In this document: positions 35,488 through 44,837 of the stretch, piece after piece
Layout of the letters: each line of letters opens with the position of its first letter
How positions within the stretch are numbered: the stretch's first letter is position 1
DNA from: Nitrosovibrio sp. Nv6
GTDB lineage: Bacteria > Pseudomonadota > Gammaproteobacteria > Burkholderiales > Nitrosomonadaceae
Direction of reading: 5' to 3'
DNA: 64,000 bases
Assembly: GCF_900110495.1 (NCBI RefSeq)
Contig: NZ_FODX01000001.1
Coordinates: 1,178,001-1,242,000 of the forward strand
Translations under genes and position numbers: made by a program
The notes under the pieces: generated by a model
Database searches by the model: none
What the model was told of the DNA's origin: nothing
What the model saw: the letters and a program-made list of their open reading frames with translations, nothing else

Positions 35488-38400
35488 TCAAGCGTCCAAT
35501 GTCATCAGGCTGGCATTGCCCCCGGCGGCGGCCGTATTCACGCTCACTACGCGCTCTACCGTTAACCTATATAGGGGAAAATTTTTGCCCGCGGCTGATA
35601 TCAACGGCACCCGCGCACCGTCGCGAGCCGCAAGTTCGTTTCTCAGCCGGTAGGCGTCGTCCGCAAAACCCACGTGCAGCACAACGTCGGGTGCGGCTTG
35701 CATCCAGTCCGGCTCAATCCGCAACTGCTCTCTTACCGCTGGCGGCAGCGTGTGGGCCAGCGCCCGTGGTATCGAGCCTTCCGCGAGCAGCACGCGGTTG
35801 CCGGCTGCCAGCGCGGCGGCAATCTGCTCAAGCAGCGTTTCCTCGTCATTCGCAAGGCAGGCTACTTCCCCGCGTGGCGCGAACACGAGCGTATTGCTCT
35901 CACCGGTTGGACCCGGCAGCGGGATGCGGTATCTGAGCGGCGTGCGCGCCCTGTAATCTTCGCAGAGTTCAGAGAGCGAAGCGCGCCCTGTCTGCTGCGC
36001 CCAATCGGCGAGAGCCCGCAGCGCCGCCAGCGCCTCCGGTTCACCCTGCTCGTTCCGTTCGCCGTTTTCATGTACGCCGCCGATGCGCTCGAGCGACACC
36101 GGCGCTTGCCGTAGTAGACGGTACAGATAGAGCGGCCCGCCTGCCTTGGGTCCGGTACCCGATTTACCTTCGCCGCCGAACGGCTGGACACCCACCACAG
36201 CCCCGATCATATTGCGATTCACGTAAATATTGCCGACATGCGCGCGAGTCACGGTGAAATCGATGGTCTCATCGATGCGGCTGTGAATGCCGAGCGTAAG
36301 CCCGTAGGCGGTCGCGTTGATACTGTTGACCAACCCGTCCAGCCGATCACGGGCAAAACGGACAACGTGCAGCACCGGACCAAACACCTCGCGCTCCAGC
36401 TCGCTGATATCGTTAATTTCGATCAGGGTCGGCGGTACAAAGGTACCATTTGCGCATACAGGCGGCAGTGGCAATTGGAACATCGCATGACCGGCGACGC
36501 GCATTTTCTCGATATGCGCGAGCAGTGCACCTTGCGCCTCGACGTCGATCACCGGGCCGACATCCGTAGCCAGCCGCCCTGGATTGCCGAGCGCAAGTTC
36601 CTGCATTGCGCCCTTCAGCATTTCCAGCGCGCGGTCGGCAATTTCTTCCTGCAAGCACAGTACGCGCAGCGAGGAGCAGCGCTGGCCCGCGCTGTCGAAC
36701 GCGGACACCAGCACGTCCTGCACCACCTGCTCAAGCCGCGCGGACGAATCGACGATCATTGCGTTCTGTCCGCCGGTCTCGGCGATCAGCGTAACCTCGC
36801 CCTCGTGCGATCGCCCGGCGAGCGTGCGATGGATAAGCTGCGCGACCTCGGTCGAGCCGGTAAAGATCACGCCGCGCACTCGCCCATCGCCAATGAGGTG
36901 TGCCCCGACTGTTTCGCCGCGCCCCGGCAGAAGTTGCAGCGCCGCGCGCGGAATGCCGGCCTCATGCAGCAGCCTGACTGCGGCGGCTGCGATCAGCGGT
37001 GTCTGCTCGGCCGGCTTCGCAAGTACCGGGTTACCAGCGGCGAACGCGGCGCTCACCTCGCCAATGAATATCGCAAGCGGGAAATTCCATGGACTGATGC
37101 AGACCACCGGCCCCAGCGCTTCTGGCTTGCTACTGCCTGCAAACTGACTGCGAAGCTGCTGTGCGTAATAGCGGCAGAAGTCGACCGCCTCGCGCACCTC
37201 GGCGAGCCCATTCGGCAGGGACTTGCCGGATTCACGCACCGCGAGTCCGATCAGTTCTGACCGGTGCGCCTCAAGCGCGTCAGCTGCGTACTCAAGCAGC
37301 ATCGCGCGGTACCCCGGCGGCGTCGCCTGCCATTCGGGCGCGAATGCCTGGGCGGCGGCAAGCGCTGCCTCTACATCGCTATCGCTCGCCTCAATCACGG
37401 TACCGACGCAATCAGTCCGATCGGCAGGATTCAAAACCGGCAGCCGCTCGCCGCCTTTACGGTCGCCGTCGGCGAGCATCGGCACGGCCGACCGGTCCGG
37501 AGTATCCTTCCCCGAAAATTCGGCGAGCTCGGCGGCCAGTCTGGCAAGCGCGTGCTCATCGCTGAAATCGATACCGGATGAGTTCCTGCGCTCGGCGCCG
37601 TAAAGCTCGCGCGGCAGTGGAATCGCTGGATGCGGCCGCGCACCTTCGCGCTCGACCTGGGCGAGCGGATCGGTGACCAGCTCGTCTATGCTTACGTCTT
37701 CATCGACGGTGCGGCTGACGAAGGACGAATTCGCGCCGTTCTCGAGCAAGCGCCGCACCAGGTAGGGAAGCAGCGTCTCGTAGTTGCCAACGGGCGCATA
37801 AATGCGGCAGGGCTTTGCGAGCTGGCCCGCCCCCACCACCTGGTCGTACAACGCCTCACCCATCCCGTGCAGGCACTGGAATTCGTAGTCGTCAATCCGC
37901 GCATCCTGCGCCATCTGGTAGACCGCCGACAGCGTATGCGCATTGTGCGTCGCGAACTGCGGGTAGATCGCATCCGGCGCGCAAAGCATCTTCTGTGCGC
38001 AGGCGAGGTAGCAAACGTCCGTATGCACCTTGCGTGTATAGACCGGATAGTCCTCCAATCCCTCGACCTGCGCACGCTTGATCTCCGCGTCCCAATACGC
38101 GCCCTTTACCAGCCGCACCATGATCCGGTGACTGCTGCGGCGCGCAAGGTCAATAATCCAGTCGATTACGGCTGGACAGCGCTTCTGATAGGCTTGAACG
38201 ACGAACCCGATACCATCCCAGCCAGCCAATTCAGGGTCGAACGCGAGCGCTTCCAGCAGATCGAGCGAGAGCTCAAGCCGGTCGGCTTCCTCGGCATCAA
38301 TGTCCAGCCCGATGTCATATTGCCTGGCGAGCGCCAGCAACGACTTAAGTCGAGGCAGCAGCTCGGCGATTACACGCTCGCGCTGGGCGCGCACGTAGCG

Positions 38401-39177
38401 CGGATGCAGCGCGGAAAGCTTGACGGAGATGCCGGCTCCCGCGTGGACACCCTGCCCGGCGGCTGCCTTGCCAATCGCGTGAATTGCGGCCTCGTACGAT
38501 GCATAGTAGCGTTCGGCGTCGGCTGCGGTGAGAGCAGCTTCGCCCAGCATATCGTAGGAATAGCGGTAACCGCGCGCCTCATGCTCGCGGCTGCGATCTA
38601 GCGCCTTCTCGATCGTCTCGCCGATCACAAACTGATGACCCAGCATGCGCATCGCGAGATCCATGGCCCTGCGAATCAGCGGTTCGCCGCCCTTCTCGAC
38701 CAGACGTGTCAACGTGGCCGTTAATCCGCCCTCGCTGTGGGTCGAGACCAGCTTGCGGGTAATCAGCAAGCCCCATGCCGCGGCGTTCACGAACAGCGAT
38801 GGGCTGTGCCCGAGGTGCGCGCCCCATTCGCCCCTGCTGATCTTGTCCCGGATGAGGCGGTCGGCGGTTTCCCTGTCGGGGATGCGCAGCAGCGCCTCGG
38901 CGAGGCACATCAGCGCGATGCCTTCCTGGCTGGATAGCGAAAATTCATGCAACAGCGCATCGACCCCGCTGGCGTGGGCACGCTTGCCGCGCACCGCGGT
39001 GACGAGCCTGCGTGCGCGTTCCTGAACTTGGTAACGGCTTGCGGGCGGCAGATTGATCTGCCCCATCAGCTCATCCACGCTCTGTGCCTCGTCGCGGCGG
39101 CAGGCATCGATAATTGCGGCGCGTAATGACGATTGCGGAGTATGGAGTTCGAACTGGAGAGGAGTATTGCGGACCAT
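35488..39177 (-). CDS. putA: Bifunctional proline dehydrogenase / delta-1-pyrroline-5-carboxylate dehydrogenase
   Basis: 1229 residues. Residues to about 480 hold the flavin proline dehydrogenase (GISVKLSALHPRYVRAQ, GLDIDAEEADRLELSLDLLE, MVRLVKGAYWDAEIKRAQV). From about 565 on is the aldehyde dehydrogenase (SPWNFPLAIFIGEVSAAFAA, ETGGQNAMIVDSSA, and the nucleophile in SAGQRCSSLRVL), followed by a C-terminal domain. It oxidises proline to glutamate in two steps with substrate channelling. Unlike the 1320-residue E. coli protein, it lacks the N-terminal ribbon-helix-helix, so it is not expected to repress its own gene. GC is high and the product is complete. Confidence 0.95.
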   Translation of the reverse strand: MVRNTPLQFELHTPQSSLRAAIIDACRRDEAQSVDELMGQINLPPASRYQVQERARRLVTAVRGKRAHASGVDALLHEFSLSSQEGIALMCLAEALLRIPDRETADRLIRDKISRGEWGAHLGHSPSLFVNAAAWGLLITRKLVSTHSEGGLTATLTRLVEKGGEPLIRRAMDLAMRMLGHQFVIGETIEKALDRSREHEARGYRYSYDMLGEAALTAADAERYYASYEAAIHAIGKAAAGQGVHAGAGISVKLSALHPRYVRAQRERVIAELLPRLKSLLALARQYDIGLDIDAEEADRLELSLDLLEALAFDPELAGWDGIGFVVQAYQKRCPAVIDWIIDLARRSSHRIMVRLVKGAYWDAEIKRAQVEGLEDYPVYTRKVHTDVCYLACAQKMLCAPDAIYPQFATHNAHTLSAVYQMAQDARIDDYEFQCLHGMGEALYDQVVGAGQLAKPCRIYAPVGNYETLLPYLVRRLLENGANSSFVSRTVDEDVSIDELVTDPLAQVEREGARPHPAIPLPRELYGAERRNSSGIDFSDEHALARLAAELAEFSGKDTPDRSAVPMLADGDRKGGERLPVLNPADRTDCVGTVIEASDSDVEAALAAAQAFAPEWQATPPGYRAMLLEYAADALEAHRSELIGLAVRESGKSLPNGLAEVREAVDFCRYYAQQLRSQFAGSSKPEALGPVVCISPWNFPLAIFIGEVSAAFAAGNPVLAKPAEQTPLIAAAAVRLLHEAGIPRAALQLLPGRGETVGAHLIGDGRVRGVIFTGSTEVAQLIHRTLAGRSHEGEVTLIAETGGQNAMIVDSSARLEQVVQDVLVSAFDSAGQRCSSLRVLCLQEEIADRALEMLKGAMQELALGNPGRLATDVGPVIDVEAQGALLAHIEKMRVAGHAMFQLPLPPVCANGTFVPPTLIEINDISELEREVFGPVLHVVRFARDRLDGLVNSINATAYGLTLGIHSRIDETIDFTVTRAHVGNIYVNRNMIGAVVGVQPFGGEGKSGTGPKAGGPLYLYRLLRQAPVSLERIGGVHENGERNEQGEPEALAALRALADWAQQTGRASLSELCEDYRARTPLRYRIPLPGPTGESNTLVFAPRGEVACLANDEETLLEQIAAALAAGNRVLLAEGSIPRALAHTLPPAVREQLRIEPDWMQAAPDVVLHVGFADDAYRLRNELAARDGARVPLISAAGKNFPLYRLTVERVVSVNTAAAGGNASLMTLDA

Positions 39178-39669
39178 AGTTGGAAATTAATGGCCAACTG
39201 CTTGCTTGCGGATATGACTTTGACGCATACGGCGACTGTTAACTGTTAATAATGCAACGTAACGACGAGTAACATTTTCCCGCCACTTGTTTCCAATCGC
39301 TTGAGCGGTTTTCTATTGTTCAACTCTTTTAAGGTCCAAAGTTACCTGCTAATCCCAGAGCTACCCAACCGGTTCAGTATATAAGGATAGAGTTATAACA
39401 AAATAATAAAAACTTTATCATGGCACATTCTTCCGAAGGTCCATCGAATGGCCATTATTCCCGTCTTTCTCTTTTAGGTCTGTGCGTCATGCCTCATAAA
39501 TTTGAATGTCCCTTTCCTGCCTCGAATAGATAAAATCGAGTCATGTCCAACAATCTGCCCGCCGCGAATCTGTGATGGTCCGGTGGGGCAACGAGCGACT
39601 CGGAACTTCTGGCGTTCAACGTGAGGCGCACAGTCGAAATTCGGGTTGGATGACTGGAGAGATCAAGCC
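39178..39669. other. Intergenic stretch upstream of putA and the toroid gene
   Basis: About 490 bases, AT-rich in the middle (TTATAACAAAATAATAAAAAC region near 39390-39415). It holds the promoters of two divergent genes. No small gene, tRNA or convincing hairpin was found. Confidence 0.4.
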
Positions 39670-40731
39670 ATGAAAACAGCAGAGTTGCTGACGCAGCGTT
39701 TGGAGCTCGTCTACCGATGGTACAAGGGCATGGTCAATCCGGATACCAGGATGCTCGAGTACCTCTACATCCCCCAGGACGACGAATTCATCCGCGAGAA
39801 ATCCCCCATCCGGGATATCGCCTCCGTGTGGGACGTGCAAATGCTCAGCGATTTCCTGAAAAGGCATGAGCTTCGACCACTGGTCGAGAAGTCGTTGCGG
39901 CACTACGGCAATTACCTCGTGGAACGCGACGGGTACCTGATCCTCGACCCCCGCCGCCTGGAGGAGCCTTCGTCCATTGCCCACAGCGCCTTTATGATCC
40001 TGGCCCTGCTGCACGCCTCGCCGCCCCGCAGGACCCGGCAGATCGCTGCCCTCGCCGAGGGGATACTCCAGCAGCAGAGGCCAGACGGCTCCTACAAGGT
40101 GTACTTCCACGACCTGCCGGACCACGGAGAGGAACTGTACGCCGGCGAGGCCATGCTCGCTCTTCTGGAAACCTACCGGCAGTTACAGAACACCCGGTAC
40201 CTGCACAGCGTGGAACGCGGCTTCTCCCATTATGATGTACAGTACTTCCGGCGCGCTCGTGTAGCGGAGGACGTGCTTGTCTTCTTCGCCAACTGGCAAT
40301 CACAGGCCTGCCGCCTTTTGTTCGAGTGCACTCAGAGCGCTGGAATCAAGCAGGAAGTCGCGGACTACGTCTGCCGCATGCACGACCAGATCATTGAGCA
40401 GGGCTTCTACGAAAACGTCGAGGGCAACCCGGCTCAGCAGGTATCGGTGGAGGTGGCCTGCGCCTTGGAGGGGCTCAACGACGCCTACGCGGTCACACAC
40501 ACCTCAGACGATAAGCGTGCCAAACGCTACTACCAGTGCATCTGCACTGGGCTGGCATATCTGCTCAGGTTGCAATGCACCCGCAATGGAACAGAAAGGG
40601 AACGGGGCGGGTTCGGCCTGACCCCTGAAAATCGGACGCAGAGGATTGACATTACGGGCCATGCAGCCAACGCCTTCATGAAGAGCGTAGAGAATGGCAT
40701 CGAATGCCAGCTGCCGTCCGCTGAACATTAA
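39670..40731 (+). CDS. Alpha/alpha-toroid-like protein of unknown function
   Basis: About 353 residues. The start at 39670 follows a GGAGAG site. The protein is helical with recurring motifs seen in alpha/alpha-barrel proteins: SSIAHSAFMILALLHAS, LQQQRPDGSYKVYF, ELYAGEAMLALLETYRQL, FANWQSQACRLLFE, and ITGHAANAFMKSVENG. This is like the lanthionine cyclase/terpene cyclase/six-hairpin glycosidase folds. Codon use is very GC-rich, as in putA, with an abrupt return to AT-rich sequence after its end. No catalytic signature is recognised. It may be a glycan- or peptide-acting enzyme. Confidence 0.68.
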   Translation: MKTAELLTQRLELVYRWYKGMVNPDTRMLEYLYIPQDDEFIREKSPIRDIASVWDVQMLSDFLKRHELRPLVEKSLRHYGNYLVERDGYLILDPRRLEEPSSIAHSAFMILALLHASPPRRTRQIAALAEGILQQQRPDGSYKVYFHDLPDHGEELYAGEAMLALLETYRQLQNTRYLHSVERGFSHYDVQYFRRARVAEDVLVFFANWQSQACRLLFECTQSAGIKQEVADYVCRMHDQIIEQGFYENVEGNPAQQVSVEVACALEGLNDAYAVTHTSDDKRAKRYYQCICTGLAYLLRLQCTRNGTERERGGFGLTPENRTQRIDITGHAANAFMKSVENGIECQLPSAEH

Positions 40732-41053
40732 CATTCCCGATGTTTCACGTGAAGATTTTAATTTGGCTTGTCATGATATGATCGGCCAAGCTTGGTCTGT
40801 TACCCCAGCCAAATCCGTTTCCTCGCTTTTGGCGACGAGGAGTCTCGGTGGACTTATCGGCAATCAGATTAGACTCCGCGTATGAGATTTATAATCAGGA
40901 AATACTTGAGGTGCCCACATCTCGAACAGTTGGAAGCCATACGCTGATTCTATCTGTCATAGGTAAACGCTACCATCCAGGTTTGCGCACATTTACAAAC
41001 CCTCCCGAAGAAACTCCGATAATAACTTTCCTTACCCTTAGATTTTGTAACAG
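40732..41053. other. Intergenic stretch with a parS-like palindrome
   Basis: 322 bases with no gene. TGTTTCACGTGAAGAT at 40741-40756 matches 13 of 16 bases of the chromosomal parS consensus and contains the perfect palindrome TTCACGTGAA. One such site away from a known origin is weak evidence. The remainder shows nothing recognised. Confidence 0.35.
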
Positions 41054-42034
41054 GTGATAGCACGAACAAACACCGCTGGGGTGGATACTTCACCGATCCG
41101 ACTGGTGATTCACGGTGGCGCCGGTACTATCACGCGCAGCAAACTGACGGCGGAACTCGAACAGGCTTATACGCAGGTGCTTGCGCAATCGTTGACTGCC
41201 GGCCATTCAGTGCTTGAAGCGGGCGGCAGCAGCATTGACGCCGTGATTGCAGCGATCGTGGTCATGGAAGATTCGCCTTTGTTCAATGCGGGCAAGGGGG
41301 CGGTGTTCAGTAATGCCGGCGGCATTGAATTGGACGCATCTATTATGGACGGTTCCACGCTCATGGCAGGTTCTGTTGCCGCGGTTACGACAATACGCAA
41401 CCCCATCCGCGCTGCGCACGCCGTGATGACAAATAGCGAGCATGTGATGCTTATGGGCCAGGGCGCCGATGCCTTTGCCGCCGAGAAGGGCCTGGAGATT
41501 GTTGATTCATCCTATTTCTATACCCAATTCCGGTGGAATCAGTTGCAAAAAGCCATTGCCGAAGAACGTCTGCTGCAGGACCATGACATGGTTCCCGATA
41601 CGCCGCAGCCTGACGCGGATGAAAAGCGCGGAACGGTAGGTGCCGTGGCGCTGGATCGTCACGGCAATCTCGCCGCCGGCACATCGACTGGCGGGCTTAC
41701 GAACAAGCGCTTCGGGCGCGTAGGGGATTCGTCCATCATCGGCGCGGGAACCTACGCGGACAATCGTTCGGTTGCGGTATCCGCGACTGGCACGGGAGAA
41801 ATATTCATCCGCACAGTAGCTGCGTTCAACACGGCGGCGCAGGTACGGCTGCAGCACATTCCGCTTACCGAGGCGGCGGATAATACGCTGGCGGAAATCG
41901 CCGCCATCGGAGGGGATGGCGGCTTGATCGTGCTGGATGCAAAAGGCAATTATGCAATGCGTTTCAACACCAGAGGCATGTTCCGCGGCACTATCGGCAA
42001 CGACGGCATCGTGCGGGTGGGCATTTTCTCCTGA
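41054..42034 (+). CDS. Isoaspartyl peptidase / plant-type L-asparaginase
   Basis: 326 residues of the N-terminal nucleophile hydrolase family (IaaA type). The alpha part starts LVIHGGAGTI and has SPLFNAGKGAVFSNAGG and ELDASIMDG. Self-cleavage is expected before the threonine in KRGTVGAVALDRHGNLAAGTSTGG, which becomes the nucleophile; GDSSIIGAGTYAD follows. The start codon is GTG. The enzyme degrades isoaspartyl dipeptides and asparagine. The call is firm for the family. A kinase-like gene is convergent, 26 bases after its stop. Confidence 0.9.
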   Translation: MIARTNTAGVDTSPIRLVIHGGAGTITRSKLTAELEQAYTQVLAQSLTAGHSVLEAGGSSIDAVIAAIVVMEDSPLFNAGKGAVFSNAGGIELDASIMDGSTLMAGSVAAVTTIRNPIRAAHAVMTNSEHVMLMGQGADAFAAEKGLEIVDSSYFYTQFRWNQLQKAIAEERLLQDHDMVPDTPQPDADEKRGTVGAVALDRHGNLAAGTSTGGLTNKRFGRVGDSSIIGAGTYADNRSVAVSATGTGEIFIRTVAAFNTAAQVRLQHIPLTEAADNTLAEIAAIGGDGGLIVLDAKGNYAMRFNTRGMFRGTIGNDGIVRVGIFS

Positions 42035-42060
42035 GCTATAACCCAGGACGGCGTCCCTTT

Positions 42061-42489
42061 TTACATCGGCATGATTTCAAATCTGCCTTTATCTGCATGT
42101 ACGAGGAATAGCTGGTCGAAGCCTTCCTCGATACTTGGCCGCTCCAAGCGCTTCAATGTGCCGAAAAGACCGGGAGAGGGAACGCGGTGCTTTTGGCTCC
42201 GGCCTTGGTTGCGTTCATACGAGGCTTTCGGGTCGGGCTCGAAGAAGTAACCGATCACGCGATACCGTGCGTTTCGTGCCGGTTCAATATAACGTGCACG
42301 ATCTGCGCGAGTCGGGTTGGTATTGTCAATAACAAAGCGCTGCTGCGTTGCCAGACAGGTCTGCATGAAAATGCTTTCGCGATTGCGTGTTCGCAATAGA
42401 TCCATACTGATGCGAACATGGGTTTCAAAAAAACGTTCGAGGTAAAAAGTAGTTTTGCCGGAAGCCTGAATGCCGATAAGAAGAATCAT
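42061..42489 (-). CDS. P-loop kinase (polynucleotide kinase-like, AAA_33 type)
   Basis: About 142 residues from MILLIGIQASGKTTFYLERF (start at 42489 after GTGGAA). It has the Walker A GIQASGKTT, the RISMDLLRTRN segment, the FVIDNTNPTRADRARYI motif and an arginine-rich lid (YERNQGRSQKHRVPSPG). These features match the small zeta-toxin/polynucleotide-kinase-like family found in many bacteria and phages. The substrate may be nucleic acid ends or a small molecule; it cannot be told here. It is convergent with the asparaginase gene. Confidence 0.78.
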   Translation of the reverse strand: MILLIGIQASGKTTFYLERFFETHVRISMDLLRTRNRESIFMQTCLATQQRFVIDNTNPTRADRARYIEPARNARYRVIGYFFEPDPKASYERNQGRSQKHRVPSPGLFGTLKRLERPSIEEGFDQLFLVHADKGRFEIMPM

Positions 42490-42788
42490 TTCCACGTGCG
42501 TGTCACCACCCAAGGCAATAGTCTTTTGGTCATGAAGCCATTCACCCTATTATTTTAATTGACCGGTTGTGGACAGCTCAACACAACGATAGCCGCCTCC
42601 AAGCGTTTTTTGTGCCTTCTCCGTTTCCCGTCGCGGACGGTAGCGGCGTCCATTCCCAGTTCACCCCGTGCAAATCCGCCTCAATATCAATACCGAAGGT
42701 GGGGGCACAAGAGCGCGGGGTGTGGCGAGTGTCCTTTATTCATAGTATGGATAATCGGTTCGCTCTCAAAGGATAATAGGGTCAGACA
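42490..42788. other. Intergenic stretch leading to the IS element
   Basis: About 300 bases with no gene. The last 18 bases (42771-42788) are the left part of direct repeat A, which the IS interrupts. Confidence 0.5.
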
Positions 42789-44122
42789 CTGAGCTATCCC
42801 CATGAAATTCTTCAATATTACAGATAGTTATGATATATACTCAATCTAAAACAACGAGTGCATGAAACTTTTTCTTGAATATGACTTTTCAGGAGATCTC
42901 ATGCACGCTGTCGCGGTATTACACAAACACCGTCAAAAAGCGGTTCCGTCAATCCACGGGACACGCCTGCAAGCGTTAATGGCCGCTGTGGGCTCGGTCT
43001 TATGCGGTGCTCAAATATCGATAACATCCTTAGTCCGAAGCCTTTCCAATGCAGCCTTCATCAAACACAAGATCAAGCGCATGGATCGTTTGATCGGCAA
43101 CACCCGGCTCTATCAGGACCGATGTAGCCTTTATACTGCACTGACTCAATGGCTGGTACGGGGATTGCCACACCCCATTATTCTCATCGACTGGTCGCCC
43201 TTAAGCGGGGACCAAGAGCACTATGTATTGCGTGCGTCGTTACCGATGAAAGGGCGGGCATTAACGTTATATGAGGAAGTCCATCCCCATTCCCAGTTGG
43301 GTAATCGCAGCGTCCAACAGGACTTTTTAGCAACACTCAAAACCATGCTGCCACTGACGAGTCATCCGATCATCGTGGCGGATTCCGGGTTTCGCGTGCC
43401 GTTCTATCGTTACGTCGAACAGGCACTGGGCTGGCACTGGGTGGGGCGTATCCGGAACCGTGATTTTATCAGTTGGCAGAACCCCACCGATTCATGGTCT
43501 AGTGCAACGTCGCTGTATACGAAAGCCACCACCAAACCCGCTGATCTGGGCGCGGTTCAGTGGGTGCGGCGGCATCCGCTGCCTGCTTTTCTCGTTTTGG
43601 TGCGGCAACCCAAAAAAGGACGGCAACGATGCAACCAATCGGGTCAGCAGAGTCAGTCATGCCACAGTAAAAAACAAGCCAAGCGCGAAAAAGAGCCCTG
43701 GCTACTGGCAGCCTCCCTATCGTTACAATCGTTCACCGCCAAGCAGATCATGAAGCTGTATCAAGCGCGGATGCAAATCGAAGAAGGCTTTCGCGACAGC
43801 AAAAGTTATCGCTATGGCTTGGGCGTAGCCCGCGCCAATCGCATTGGTCAACAGCGTCGAGCGAACTTGCTGTTAATCGCTGCACTGGCTGCCTTCCTCC
43901 TTTGGTGTATCGGTGTTGCCGGAAAGAATCAGCCGATCGCTAAACAGGTGCGTGTCAATTCGTCCAGCAAACGAGATCCTTATTCGTTAATCTTTCTCGC
44001 GCGTTTGCTCCTGCGACAACCGGCGTTTCGATTATCACCCTGCCACATATGGCAATCGCTAACAACCATCAATCCTTATATCAAAAGCTTATTAGCTGCC
44101 TAAATTTGTGGGGATAGCTCAG
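42789..44122 (+). mobile_element. IS4-family insertion sequence (complete, 1334 bp)
   Basis: The ends are CTGAGCTATCCCCATGAAATT (42789-42809) and its near-perfect reverse complement (44102-44122, 18 of 21 matching). The CTGA...ATCCCC end resembles IS10-type termini. GGTCAGACA (42780-42788 and 44123-44131) is repeated on both sides as a 9-bp target duplication. One intact transposase gene fills the element, so it may still be mobile. Confidence 0.9.
42862..44103 (+). CDS. IS4-family DDE transposase
   Basis: 413 residues, uninterrupted. The first acidic residue is in ILIDWSPLSGDQEHYVLRAS, the second in IIVADSGFRVPFYRYVEQ with WVGRIRN after it, and the glutamate is in the YREK-type signature YQARMQIEEGFRDSKSYRYG. 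This order and spacing are diagnostic for the IS4 family. The gene starts 53 bases inside the left end and stops at the right inverted repeat. Confidence 0.92.
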   Translation: MKLFLEYDFSGDLMHAVAVLHKHRQKAVPSIHGTRLQALMAAVGSVLCGAQISITSLVRSLSNAAFIKHKIKRMDRLIGNTRLYQDRCSLYTALTQWLVRGLPHPIILIDWSPLSGDQEHYVLRASLPMKGRALTLYEEVHPHSQLGNRSVQQDFLATLKTMLPLTSHPIIVADSGFRVPFYRYVEQALGWHWVGRIRNRDFISWQNPTDSWSSATSLYTKATTKPADLGAVQWVRRHPLPAFLVLVRQPKKGRQRCNQSGQQSQSCHSKKQAKREKEPWLLAASLSLQSFTAKQIMKLYQARMQIEEGFRDSKSYRYGLGVARANRIGQQRRANLLLIAALAAFLLWCIGVAGKNQPIAKQVRVNSSSKRDPYSLIFLARLLLRQPAFRLSPCHIWQSLTTINPYIKSLLAA

Positions 44123-44270
44123 GGTCAGACATGATTGTTGTAACCCAGTGGAGATTAGAAAGGTCTCAACTCGGGCCAAGCAAGTCCGTACCCCATGACA
44201 CTGCGGTCCACCAATTAAAAAAGCCACCCGCTGGGGTGGCTTTTTTAATTGGGTGGAGGCGGCGGGAATC
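44123..44270. repeat. Direct repeat A: ssrA-3'-end attachment-like copy, interrupted by the IS
   Basis: From 44123 this closely follows the sequence beside ssrA (49570-49690): GGTCAGACATGATTGT, GTGGAGATTAGAAA, a CAACTCGG stretch, then a hairpin with AAAAAAGCCACCC/GGGTGGCTTTTTT arms. The last 19 bp, GGTGGAGGCGGCGGGAATC (44252-44270), are identical to the 3' end of ssrA (49672-49690); after that the two diverge. The repeat begins at 42771 on the other side of the IS. It reads as one end of an ssrA-integrated island. Confidence 0.8.
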
Positions 44271-44319
44271 TACACCTTCACTAATGCACATCATAAGCGT
44301 TGAAGATCGGTAGCTTCGC

Positions 44320-44427
44320 TTAAGAAGATTTATTAGGCTCTTCCTCCCATATTTGTCGAATTCCATAAAGTACCGATACGATTGGGACGACAAAAAGAAA
44401 CATCTGCAACCACTCCATAAATTCCAT
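44320..44427 (-). CDS. Possible 35-residue single-span membrane protein
   Basis: A short frame MEFMEWLQMFLFVVPIVSVL followed by YGIRQIWEEEPNKSS: one hydrophobic segment with a charged end, the pattern of small membrane proteins. A GAGG lies 11 bases upstream of the ATG. It lies just inside the island next to repeat A. It is too short for certainty. Confidence 0.3.
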   Translation of the reverse strand: MEFMEWLQMFLFVVPIVSVLYGIRQIWEEEPNKSS

Positions 44428-44786
44428 TTGATCTTAGTCCTCAAAAAAAGTATTCAGTCTTAAAAACTTTCCACTCTGCACCTATTCAACCATCCCACCT
44501 ATAACGGCTCACTCTGCCTTTCCCGTAGGTATTTGTGAAACTTTTGTTATGTTTATGTGAAGAATATGTGAATAAATAACCTTTGTCAATTTATGGAGAA
44601 CAGTTGAGATCAGTTCCTGATAGGCACAGTAGAGTTCAATAGGTCGGATTCGATTGATCGGAAAACAAAAGTATGGCGGGTGATCCATTTCCTCAGAAAT
44701 GACAGAGACAAGATCAATCGAGTCTTGCCCATGGATTGCAGATTGGACCCATAGATTGCCCAGCTGAACGCTTTAGACAGTCCCGT

Positions 44787-44802
44787 GACGCGGACGCGCG
44801 TC
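44787..44802. repeat. Inverted repeat upstream of a small island gene
   Basis: GACGCG and CGCGTC arms (6 bp, 4-base spacer) lie 36 bases before the 58-residue frame at 44838; a possible operator or leader hairpin. Confidence 0.35.
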
Positions 44803-44837
44803 TGACGTATTATGAAATGTTTTAAAGAGGAAGTTTT

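Noticed and set aside
36238..37260. Plus-strand open frame of 340 codons opposite putA
   Set aside because: It arises from GC-rich third-position bias on the antisense strand of a clear putA; the protein text (Arg/His/Gln-rich, no domain) is not credible. The same holds for 37630-38601.
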